Shown piece after piece: positions 1 to 5,758 of a DNA stretch of 6,130 nucleotides (positions within the stretch are counted from its first letter, which is position 1; each line of letters starts with the position of its first letter). The notes beneath the pieces are model-generated. The model worked only from the letters and a program-made list of their open reading frames with translations. It was not told where the DNA came from and ran no database searches. A program made the position numbers and the translations under genes. This DNA comes from Gemmatimonadales bacterium (GTDB lineage: Bacteria; Gemmatimonadota; Gemmatimonadetes; Gemmatimonadales; GWC2-71-9): assembly GCA_030597435.1 (NCBI GenBank), contig JAUVRV010000181.1:1-6130 (forward strand). Direction: 5' to 3'.

Positions 1-1
1 C

Positions 2-613
2 TACTGGTTCTATGCTGCTGGAGCTTATCTCATACCGGTCGTCGCACAGATCGTCTTCCCAGACGACCCAGCACTCACAGATGAGTTGGTGTGGCTCATA
101 ACCCTGGCGCCGGCATTCCTCCTATCACTGCACTACGGACTCCGCGGCGCCTTTGCAGCACTGATAATGGGGACCTCTCTGTTCATTGTGGTCCAGCTAG
201 TCGTCGCCATCAATTTCACGCCTGACGATTGGAGAATTACCGTTCCTACCTACGTTGCGTACGGAGTTCTGGCAATCTCGGTGGGCTGGCTCTCGGAGGA
301 GCTGCACGGCCATTACCGCGATGCCCTCAAGCAGGAACGAATGGTTGCGATCGGACAGATGGCTCTTACTATCAAGCATTCGTTGAACAACGCACTGACA
401 GCCGTCGTTACGGAGAGTCAGTTCCTTGCAGCCGAATCAGACAATCTCTCCGAAGACCAGCAGGAGTCACTTCGCAGCATCAGTGAGTCAGCACTGTGGA
501 TGGCAAGAGAAGTGGACAAGATAACGACGTTGGAAGAGGCACCTGTTACCACCATAAGGTCTGGCTTCGAGATGCTGGATCTACCGGACAAGCCCAAACA
601 GGATGCTGGGTAA
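2..613 (+). CDS. Membrane protein with degenerate histidine-kinase dimerisation domain (5' partial)
   Basis: The frame is open from the left window edge, so the true start lies outside; an internal TTG at 86 is not a credible start because it falls between membrane segments. The visible 203 residues begin with hydrophobic stretches (roughly residues 1-20, 29-72 and 78-95), indicating at least three or four membrane helices. A charged linker follows, then a helix resembling the H-box of histidine kinases: ERMVAIGQMALTIKHSLNNA, with the candidate phospho-acceptor His at 377-379. A second helix (about residues 139-170) would complete the four-helix dimerisation bundle. The protein then ends after a short polar tail, with no N, G1 or G2 boxes, so the ATP-binding catalytic domain is absent. 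The residue after the His is Ser rather than the usual Glu/Asp, and the usual Pro of the N-P-L motif is Ala. It is therefore probably not an active autokinase; it may be a sensory scaffold, a partner of another kinase, or a phosphotransfer protein. The next gene follows after 36 bp and is probably co-transcribed. Confidence 0.75.
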   Translation, partial: YWFYAAGAYLIPVVAQIVFPDDPALTDELVWLITLAPAFLLSLHYGLRGAFAALIMGTSLFIVVQLVVAINFTPDDWRITVPTYVAYGVLAISVGWLSEELHGHYRDALKQERMVAIGQMALTIKHSLNNALTAVVTESQFLAAESDNLSEDQQESLRSISESALWMAREVDKITTLEEAPVTTIRSGFEMLDLPDKPKQDAG

Positions 614-636
614 CCGGAACTCAACCAGCCGCAATC

Positions 637-641
637 AGGAG
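637..641 (+). promoter_or_regulatory. Ribosome binding site AGGAG
   Basis: AGGAG lies 8 bp before the ATG at 650. It is the best Shine-Dalgarno match seen before any gene in the window. It fixes the start of the 650-1297 gene and argues that this is a separately translated protein, although the frame is continuous with the preceding gene apart from the TAA at 611-613. Confidence 0.75.
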
Positions 642-649
642 CGGTATAC

Positions 650-1297
650 ATGTCTGCCGACCTAGACAAGGCAACAACGCGCAATTTTCTCGACGGGCTA
701 CGATCTCTTGTTACGATTTTCGAAGACCAACGTGATGCGGCACGTGAGCAAGACGCACTCGCCCTCACAGAGTCGAGGGAGCACCATCCCCATGCAATCC
801 TGTTCGGAGACCTGCTTCCCCGACTACAGACCTACTCGTTCGTAACGCTGTTGACGGTCATTCTCAGAGCCAGACTAGCAGTTTTTTGCAAGGCCGTGCG
901 CCAAGACCACGGCTTGGAACAGAGCCTCGATGACATGGACGGGACGTTCTTGGAGAAGGTCCACAAATATCTACGAGATGTGGTGCAAGCAGAGCCACCC
1001 GAGGACCTCTGGCATTGGACAGAGGAACTCGTTTCACTGCACACATGTATCGTGGAAGCCGCCGGGAATCCCGACTTGATGAGCAAGTTCGACCGTAGAG
1101 TACTACAACAGATCGTACGACGTCGTCCCGGTTTGGCCCTCGAGCAAGACGACCTCTTGTTTTCTAGAGCGCCACATCTGTCTCAAAGACCGCAGCCGGT
1201 ACTGGGGATCGATACGGAGTGCTGCATGGAAGCGATAACGGCAGCCCAGGGACTGTTTGGATACCTGTACCAGCACAGAACTCCCGGTGGCCCCTGA
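650..1297 (+). CDS. Hypothetical all-helical protein, faintly HEPN-like
   Basis: 215 residues; I do not recognise a named family with certainty. The predicted character is almost entirely alpha-helical, with no signal peptide and no convincing membrane segment, so it is probably cytoplasmic. The central part (residues about 60-140) has a hydrophobic helix with FVTLLTVILRARLAVFCKAV, then a segment with the pattern D-x-x-G-x-x-L-x-x-x-x-x-Y-L, then a Trp-containing helix and LHTCIVEAAGNPD at residues 130-142. This order resembles HEPN-type proteins, in which the last segment normally carries the RNase motif R-N-x-x-x-H. Here the equivalent residues would be His131, Thr132 and Glu136, so a HEPN nuclease activity is not supported. 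The start is secured by an AGGAG site 8 bp upstream. It lies 36 bp after the membrane kinase-like gene and is probably in the same transcript, so a role as its cytoplasmic partner is possible but is pure inference. The stop is TGA, after which the frame remains open to 1573. Confidence 0.75.
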   Translation: MSADLDKATTRNFLDGLRSLVTIFEDQRDAAREQDALALTESREHHPHAILFGDLLPRLQTYSFVTLLTVILRARLAVFCKAVRQDHGLEQSLDDMDGTFLEKVHKYLRDVVQAEPPEDLWHWTEELVSLHTCIVEAAGNPDLMSKFDRRVLQQIVRRRPGLALEQDDLLFSRAPHLSQRPQPVLGIDTECCMEAITAAQGLFGYLYQHRTPGGP

Positions 1298-1310
1298 TTC
1301 GAGAGCCACC
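1286..1310 (+). terminator. Weak hairpin over the stop of the helical-protein gene
   Basis: GGTGGC (1286-1291) can pair with GCCACC (1305-1310) across a 13-base loop that contains the TGA stop at 1295-1297. The stem is short but GC-rich. No run of T follows, so it is not a standard intrinsic terminator. It could slow the polymerase or protect the 3' end, or be chance. Confidence 0.2.
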
Positions 1311-1396
1311 AGCAAGTCCTGACCACTGAGAGCTGCAACTGCGACGCGGTACCAGGTCGCGCCACAACGCCTGACGCGATCGGGACGTTCGAGTAC

Positions 1397-1415
1397 GTAG
1401 CGGACGGCGCGCTAC
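1397..1415. terminator. Hairpin between the gene groups, possible weak terminator
   Basis: GTAGCG (1397-1402) and CGCTAC (1410-1415) form a perfect 6-bp stem with a 7-base loop. CCCCCAAATT follows rather than a T tract, so intrinsic termination is doubtful. Its position about 100 bp after the upstream gene and before the promoter candidate is the main reason to list it. Confidence 0.2.
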
Positions 1416-1532
1416 CCCCAAATTCCGGTGGCTTTCAGATCCTGCAGGGGAGTTGGTCTTATTCCGTCCGATCATTGAGTTGCCTCACGAGTCTGCCATC
1501 CCGCGGTTATCAGAGAGGCGAGCGACATGCCA

Positions 1533-1561
1533 TTGATGGCGTGGCCGTAAGTACATACTAT
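1533..1561 (+). promoter_or_regulatory. Candidate sigma70-type promoter for the sugar operon
   Basis: TTGATG (1533-1538) and TACTAT (1556-1561) are separated by exactly 17 bp and match the -35 and -10 consensus at four of six positions each. The surrounding DNA (TACATACTATGCATTAACT) is clearly more AT-rich than the rest of the window. Transcription would begin near 1568 and give a leader of about 150 bases before the ATG at 1717. No promoter of similar quality was noticed elsewhere in the gap. Housekeeping promoter consensus in this unknown lineage is assumed. Confidence 0.4.
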
Positions 1562-1586
1562 GCATTAACTTAGATGACGGCCGCCT

Positions 1587-1623
1587 GTTGGGCAACCGGG
1601 ACTGTGTTACCGCTTGCGGCAAC
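1587..1623. promoter_or_regulatory. Pair of GTT...AAC quasi-palindromes, candidate repressor operators
   Basis: GTTACCGCTTGCGGCAAC (1606-1623) is an 18-bp inverted repeat in which seven of eight base pairs match around a central TT. A shorter one, GTTGGGCAAC (1587-1596), has four perfect pairs around GG. Their centres are 23 bp apart, close to two helical turns, and both lie just downstream of the predicted transcription start. Sugar operons are often controlled by LacI-type or similar dimeric repressors that bind such palindromes, so an operator is plausible. The centre is TT rather than the CG usual for LacI-family sites. No regulator gene is in the window. The site could instead fold as an RNA hairpin in the leader. 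Confidence 0.35.
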
Positions 1624-1664
1624 GAATGCCGACCATGTTTTCCGGTGAGCATCGGGTGAGATGC
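1617..1664 (+). other. Two small hairpins in the operon leader
   Basis: CGGCA (1617-1621) pairs with TGCCG (1627-1631) around a five-base loop, and GCATC (1649-1653) pairs with GATGC (1660-1664) around a six-base loop. The first excludes the 1606-1623 palindrome hairpin because they share bases, so two alternative folds are possible. The stems are only 5 bp and nothing matches a known riboswitch. Confidence 0.2.
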
Positions 1665-1716
1665 GACATGTACTCTGCCCCTAGCACCCCTCCCGACCCA
1701 AAGGCTACCTTAGGCC

Positions 1717-2376
1717 ATGACCTACGCCCTCATGAGTAGCGGCGGTAAAGACTCGACGTTGGCACTGGACCGTGCCCGTCGTGAACAACTCGACGTCCGC
1801 TACTTCGTGAACATCTACGACAGGGCCACACAACGAGTGCGGTTTCATGGGGTCCGTCGCGACCTGATAGAGTCCCTGGCGCAAGCGCTCGGGCTCGACC
1901 CGATCATGAAAGAAGCAGGCGAAGACGGATTCGAATCGGCGTTTTCCGACGTGCTGCAGCAACTCAAGCAGCGCGATGTCGCCGGTGTTGTGTTTGGCAA
2001 TGTGCACTCGTCGGATGTGAGGGCGTGGTATGAAGACCGGGTCAGGGCGGCAGGTCTACAGCACATCGAGCCCCTGTGGGGCGAACCGTCGATCGAGTTG
2101 GCGTGGGAGGTGGTTGAGCGCGGCTATCAGGCGCTGATAGTGAGCGTTGATCTGGCACAGGGAGCAGCCGCGTTTCTGCAACGGGAGTTTGACGCTGATC
2201 TGGTCACCGACCTGGGGTGCTCCGACGATCTGGATCCTGGTGGAGAGCATGGTGAATACCACACTTTCACCTACGACGGCCCGGAGTTTGAAAGTGCGGT
2301 TCCATTCGCGTTGGGCGACACCGTCGAGAAGAAGGGGCACCGGTTCATAGACCTACAGCCGGTTTCGGATCGTTAG
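1717..2376 (+). CDS. Dph6-related ATP pyrophosphatase (PP-loop, diphthine-ammonia ligase-like)
   Basis: 219 residues, the usual length for single-domain bacterial members of the Dph6/MJ0570-like family (adenine nucleotide alpha-hydrolase fold). The N-terminus carries the PP-loop SGGKDS at residues 8-13, which binds ATP and releases pyrophosphate during adenylation. FGNVHSSDVRAWYEDR at residues 93-108 matches the family's F-G-D-I...R-x-W-x-E region, with Asn where Asp is common. GEHGEYHT at residues 176-183 is the family's C-terminal signature, probably shaping the substrate pocket. In eukaryotes and archaea Dph6 amidates diphthine on elongation factor 2; bacteria have no diphthamide, so the substrate here is unknown, though ATP-dependent amide formation is likely. 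It is cytoplasmic, with no signal peptide. The start at 1717 is the first possible because TAG occurs in frame at 1711-1713. The ribosome binding site is weak (AAAGG 12 bp upstream). The hydrolase gene begins 9 bp after the stop, so this gene probably heads the sugar operon. Confidence 0.88.
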   Translation: MTYALMSSGGKDSTLALDRARREQLDVRYFVNIYDRATQRVRFHGVRRDLIESLAQALGLDPIMKEAGEDGFESAFSDVLQQLKQRDVAGVVFGNVHSSDVRAWYEDRVRAAGLQHIEPLWGEPSIELAWEVVERGYQALIVSVDLAQGAAAFLQREFDADLVTDLGCSDDLDPGGEHGEYHTFTYDGPEFESAVPFALGDTVEKKGHRFIDLQPVSDR

Positions 2377-2385
2377 CTTGAACAT

Positions 2386-4647
2386 GTGAGTACCCCATCC
2401 ACTGCCGATCGGCTACGCGCGCTGCAGCGGGACGACAAGTGGTTTCTCTCCTGCGGTGATGGTGTCATTTGGGCACCCCCATTTCCATCATCGCTTCACT
2501 TGCCGGGCTTCTGGGATGAGGCCCTCGTTTTCAACCACACGATCTCACCGCTCTTCACCGTCGCACTCGTAGGTCCAGACGGCAACCCACTACCACTGTC
2601 ACAGACTCGCCGTACCTGGCAACCCCACAGGCTCTCAATTGAGTGGCGTGCGCCCGGTGATCTCGCTCTCATGGAACAACGCTATGCACTCCCGGGAGGA
2701 CAATTCGTTTCACGGTGGCAGCGGAGTGATGGTAGCCCCTGGGGGAGCGGTGATACGGCCCATATGAGTCTTGTCGCCTACACGGCACAACCCGGAGATG
2801 ATGTAGCGGAGGTCTTGCCCCTCGAGCAGCCGCCGGCCCTGAGTTGGCGGCGCACAACCCACGATCGTCGAGATGCCGCCTCGAGCATTGCCATGACTCT
2901 CGCGGTCGACGCGGAAGTACAACGTGGTGTGGTTCGGCTGGCTGCCGTGCGCTCTGAGGGAAACACTACGATCCCGTCCTGGACCGCCACACCGTTCTGG
3001 GAATCGTGGCTACGGGATTCTCAAGGTGGACTGAAACAAGAAATCGGTCTGCAGGGGATCTCCACGTCCGGCGTCGTGTATGCCGCGGTTGCGGTTCCTC
3101 TCAACACAGTTGGTGGCCCGGACATTTCATTCTCAATCCACCTCAATCCCGATTTGCAGAGGGCGGGGTCCAAGTCCACTCCTCATGCCGTCCGACACGG
3201 CGACGCAGACCGCGATCCTGCGGCTCCCTGGATCGAGTTCTACGACTCTTTTCCGAGCTTCAGCTGTTCCGATCCGTACATGACGCGCTACTACGACTAC
3301 CGCCTGTACGGGTTGCGCTTGAACATGCTCGCGGGAAACAGCGGCAATGTCTACCACCCGGCGGTTGCCGAAGGCATTGCGTACTTCCACGTACCCATTA
3401 CGTACAGTGCACAGTGCCACATGTGGGAGACTCGCTGGGCGCGTGACCCATGTGTCGCCCGAGGTTCGCTGCTCAACTTCCTCGACCACCAACGGGAAGA
3501 CGGGTCGCTGCACGGCCGGATCTACACCAATCACATGCAGGAAACTGATTTCTATCATGCCAACTGGGGTGATGCGGTACTCGCCGTGGACGCGGTCGCA
3601 CATGATGTTGACTTTCTGCAACGCGGGTACGATGGCCTCAGCCGTTATGCCAATTGGTTGGATCGGACACGTGACCGGGAAGACAGCGGTATGTACGACG
3701 TCGTCAATCATTTCGAAACCGGTCAGGAGTTCATGTCGCGCTACCAGGTTGTGGATCCGGACGCCGATCTGCGGGGCTGGAGTGATGGGCTGCGACTCAA
3801 GGGAATTGACGTCACTGTCTACACGTATCAGCTGAAGCGGGCGTTGGCCATCATGGCAGGACTGATCGGCCGCGCAACAGAAACGCAATCATGGCTCGAC
3901 GGGGCAGATAGAATCGGCGGCGCGATCATGCAGTCGATGTGGGATCCGGAAGTTGGCATGTTCAGCGATGTCGACCCCCGTACCATGTCGCGCACGGGCG
4001 TCAAGGCCGGTGTCTGCTTCTATCCTCTCCTCACCGACCTGCTCGACAAGGCGGCGGTCGAGAGCCTAGTGAGTCACCTGAGCGATCCGCGGGAGTTCGC
4101 CACGCCGTTCCCGGTACCGTCATCGAGCCTGGACGATCCACTGTTCGATGCCAACGCCGAGTGGAAGGGCAAACGCCACAACTGTCCCTGGAATGGGCGG
4201 ACGTGGCCGATGGTCAACAGTCACATCCTCGAAGGCCTGTTGAGACAATGGCACAGTGGCCGCAGATTCGTCGGCGACTTGGCGGGCGACATGCTCGAGC
4301 GTTTCATAAAGATGATGTTCCACGACCGCGACCTCTCCCGCCCCAACTGCTACGAGCACTACAATCCGATCACCGGACACGCTTCGGTGTATCGCGGCAT
4401 AGACGACTACCAACACTCTTGGGTAAATGACTTGCTCGTTCGTGGCGTAGCCGGACTGGAACCGACCTCGCGCGGGATATTGGTCGACCCGTTGCCCTTG
4501 GCAATGGACCATGTAACCCTACTCGGAGCAACGGTCCGAGGTCGCCGCGTGGAGGTACATAGGAGCGGTGGAGATATCACTATCGTCATAGATGGTGAGA
4601 AACATCATTCGCAGGTGGGGCAACCACTCGAGGTGCCATATGACTGA
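2386..4647 (+). CDS. Cytoplasmic glycoside hydrolase, trehalase/GH63/MGH1-like (alpha/alpha)6 barrel
   Basis: 753 residues with no signal peptide or membrane segment. Residues 1 to about 270 look like a beta-rich N-terminal domain; about 280-720 form the helical barrel of the trehalase/GH63/amylo-alpha-1,6-glucosidase superfamily. Motifs in order: MWETRW at 346-351 (compare W-D-S-Y-W of trehalases), QREDGSLHGRIY near 370-381, HFETGQEFMSRY at 442-453 (compare ESGWDFSSRW, which holds the catalytic acid), LKGIDVTVY near 470-478, WNGRTWPMVNSHILEGL near 603-618, and CYEHYNPITG at 655-664, with Glu657 a candidate general base. The expected Asp at the acid position is Glu448. Such enzymes cleave alpha-glycosides such as glucosylglycerate, trehalose-like or oligosaccharide substrates; the exact substrate cannot be told. 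The GTG at 2386 is the first start available after the previous stop, with CTT GAA CAT between, and no ribosome binding site is visible, suggesting coupling to the PP-loop gene. The 3' end overlaps the ABC ATPase start by 8 bp. It probably hydrolyses the sugar imported by the adjacent transporter. Confidence 0.85.
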   Translation: MSTPSTADRLRALQRDDKWFLSCGDGVIWAPPFPSSLHLPGFWDEALVFNHTISPLFTVALVGPDGNPLPLSQTRRTWQPHRLSIEWRAPGDLALMEQRYALPGGQFVSRWQRSDGSPWGSGDTAHMSLVAYTAQPGDDVAEVLPLEQPPALSWRRTTHDRRDAASSIAMTLAVDAEVQRGVVRLAAVRSEGNTTIPSWTATPFWESWLRDSQGGLKQEIGLQGISTSGVVYAAVAVPLNTVGGPDISFSIHLNPDLQRAGSKSTPHAVRHGDADRDPAAPWIEFYDSFPSFSCSDPYMTRYYDYRLYGLRLNMLAGNSGNVYHPAVAEGIAYFHVPITYSAQCHMWETRWARDPCVARGSLLNFLDHQREDGSLHGRIYTNHMQETDFYHANWGDAVLAVDAVAHDVDFLQRGYDGLSRYANWLDRTRDREDSGMYDVVNHFETGQEFMSRYQVVDPDADLRGWSDGLRLKGIDVTVYTYQLKRALAIMAGLIGRATETQSWLDGADRIGGAIMQSMWDPEVGMFSDVDPRTMSRTGVKAGVCFYPLLTDLLDKAAVESLVSHLSDPREFATPFPVPSSSLDDPLFDANAEWKGKRHNCPWNGRTWPMVNSHILEGLLRQWHSGRRFVGDLAGDMLERFIKMMFHDRDLSRPNCYEHYNPITGHASVYRGIDDYQHSWVNDLLVRGVAGLEPTSRGILVDPLPLAMDHVTLLGATVRGRRVEVHRSGGDITIVIDGEKHHSQVGQPLEVPYD
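4630..4635 (+). promoter_or_regulatory. Ribosome binding site GAGGTG inside the hydrolase gene
   Basis: GAGGTG sits 4 bp before the ATG at 4640, within the last codons of the hydrolase. It supports 4640 rather than an in-frame upstream start near 4592, which would add a basic, non-conserved 16-residue extension and a 56-bp overlap. Confidence 0.6.
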
Positions 4648-5758
4648 TGCGGTCACTGCAAGTGCCGTCACTCTCCATGGCATCGAGAAGTGGTTCGGTT
4701 CGGTCGCGGCGGTGCTGTCGTTCGACCTGGAGATCCATTCAGGCGAACTCGTAGTCCTGCTAGGACCTTCTGGTTGTGGCAAGACCACCGTCCTGCGGAT
4801 GATCGCGGGGCTCGAGGAACCGACCAAGGGTGACATCAAGATCGGCGCGACGACGGTAAACGACATTGAGCCCGCGCAGCGCAACGTGGCAATGGTGTTT
4901 CAGAACTACGCCTTATACCCACACATGACCGTGCAGCAGAACCTCGGATTCGGACTCAAGATGCGCAAGGTACCACGGGCCGAACTCGACACCAAGGTAA
5001 GCAATGCGGCTGCAGTCCTGGGATTGACCGATCTCCTGTCGCGGCGACCGGGCCAACTCTCCGGCGGCCAGCGGCAACGTGTAGCGCTTGGTCGCGCACT
5101 CGTGCGAGAGCCCAGTGTTTTTCTGTTCGATGAGCCGTTGTCGAATTTGGACGCTCGTCTTCGCCTCGAGATGCGCGGTGAGATCGCCCAACTACATCGG
5201 AGACTCGGTACCACGATGGTCTATGTGACGCATGATCAGGTCGAGGCCATGACGTTGGGACAACGCGTCGCAATAATGAAAGAGGGGTTGCTACAGCAGT
5301 ATGCCCCACCCCTCGAGGTCTACCAGAAACCGGCCAATCTGTTCGTAGCCACCTTCATTGGGTCGCCACCGATAAACACGATCTCCGGCACTGTGACCTA
5401 CGCGGACGGCCACTCAATGTTCGAGGCACACGGCCTGGAGCTGGCCCTAACATCGCTTTCTCATTCCGGACCGACTGCGCTAGGTGTGCGCGCCGAAGCA
5501 CTGTCGCTAGTAGCGAACGTGCACGACGTCGACTTCATAGCAGAGATCGTGCGTCTCGAACCCCTCGGCAATGAGGTGTTGGTGTACTTGGGTGGCCCCG
5601 GTGAACACAGCTGGGTAGCTCGCGTCGACCCCGAGTACCGTTGCGCAGCCGGTGACACGGTCGGCGTACGACTGGACCGCTCACGCATACATCTCTTCGC
5701 CGGCCCCAACCAAGAACGTATCGAATACCGCACCAGCTCCGAGATCCACACAGGATGA
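4640..5758 (+). CDS. Carbohydrate ABC importer ATPase, MalK/UgpC/MsmX type
   Basis: 372 residues from the ATG at 4640, the standard length for this family. It powers sugar import by hydrolysing ATP as a dimer on the cytoplasmic side of the two permeases. Visible motifs: Walker A GPSGCGKT at 42-49, Q-loop VFQNYALYPHMTV at 86-98, signature LSGGQRQR at 140-147, Walker B VFLFDE at 160-165, D-loop SNLD at 168-171 and switch His198 in VTHDQVEAMT. Residues about 240-372 form the C-terminal TOBE/MalK regulatory region, including VRAEALSLV and the final beta-strands. All catalytic residues are intact. The gene overlaps the hydrolase by 8 bp and the next gene by 4 bp (ATGA), indicating tight translational coupling. 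The family includes ATPases shared by several sugar transporters; the linkage here suggests service to the adjacent binding protein, though the permeases are not in the window. The substrate cannot be read from the ATPase. Confidence 0.96.
   Translation: MTDAVTASAVTLHGIEKWFGSVAAVLSFDLEIHSGELVVLLGPSGCGKTTVLRMIAGLEEPTKGDIKIGATTVNDIEPAQRNVAMVFQNYALYPHMTVQQNLGFGLKMRKVPRAELDTKVSNAAAVLGLTDLLSRRPGQLSGGQRQRVALGRALVREPSVFLFDEPLSNLDARLRLEMRGEIAQLHRRLGTTMVYVTHDQVEAMTLGQRVAIMKEGLLQQYAPPLEVYQKPANLFVATFIGSPPINTISGTVTYADGHSMFEAHGLELALTSLSHSGPTALGVRAEALSLVANVHDVDFIAEIVRLEPLGNEVLVYLGGPGEHSWVARVDPEYRCAAGDTVGVRLDRSRIHLFAGPNQERIEYRTSSEIHTG

Larger units (their letters stand above)
1298..1573 (+). other. Open in-frame extension after the TGA stop
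   Basis: After the TGA at 1295-1297 the same frame has no stop for 91 sense codons, until TAG at 1571-1573. It contains no good start codon with a ribosome binding site, so it is not an independent gene. By hand count, the first 50 or so codons have about 75% G/C at the third position, about 65% at the first and about half at the second, a pattern typical of coding DNA in GC-rich bacteria. The remaining 40 codons fall to about 46% at the third position. This could be a former C-terminal part lost by a nonsense mutation, a readthrough product, or chance in GC-rich DNA. I recognise no domain in the translation. Confidence 0.25.
1298..1716. other. 419-bp intergenic region between the two gene groups
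   Basis: No supported gene lies here on either strand. The left half (to about 1450) holds the open in-frame extension and two weak hairpins. The right half holds the candidate promoter at 1533-1561, the quasi-palindromes at 1587-1623, and small hairpins at 1617-1631 and 1649-1664, followed by the start of the PP-loop gene. I saw no tRNA, no cobalamin box or other riboswitch signature I know, and no insertion-sequence ends. Confidence 0.6.

Noticed and set aside
1284..1432. Direct repeat CCGGTGGC at 1284-1291 and 1425-1432 as a possible mobile-element trace
   Set aside because: Eight bases of GC-rich sequence repeat easily by chance, and no transposase, terminal inverted repeat or attachment-site gene is nearby.
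1164..1475. Minus-strand open frame of 103 codons across the end of the helical-protein gene and the gap
   Set aside because: The translation is rich in Arg and Ser without structure, has no ribosome binding site, and overlaps a better supported plus-strand gene.
1562..1716. Cobalamin or other metabolite riboswitch in the leader
   Set aside because: No B12 box or other conserved riboswitch core was found, and the stems present are only 4-8 bp.
1706..1717. TACCTT at 1706-1711 as a -10 box for a leaderless PP-loop transcript
   Set aside because: The spacing to ATG 1717 is slightly short and no -35 partner is visible; the promoter at 1533-1561 is better formed. It is not excluded if the host commonly uses leaderless mRNAs.
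3133..3888. 251-codon open frame on the minus strand inside the hydrolase gene
   Set aside because: It lies wholly opposite a strongly supported coding region with clear family motifs, has no ribosome binding site that I can see, and its translation is compositionally like an antisense shadow in GC-rich DNA.
3939..4430. 163-codon open frame on the plus strand, and a similar one at 3347-3835, inside the hydrolase gene
   Set aside because: These are other-frame translations rich in Arg, Pro and Ser with no domain character. The hydrolase frame through the same bases holds the catalytic motifs, so there is no sign of a frameshift.
4592..4639. Upstream in-frame start for the ABC ATPase
   Set aside because: It would add a basic 16-residue extension not expected in MalK-type proteins and enlarge the overlap to 56 bp; the ATG at 4640 has GAGGTG just upstream and gives the usual family length.
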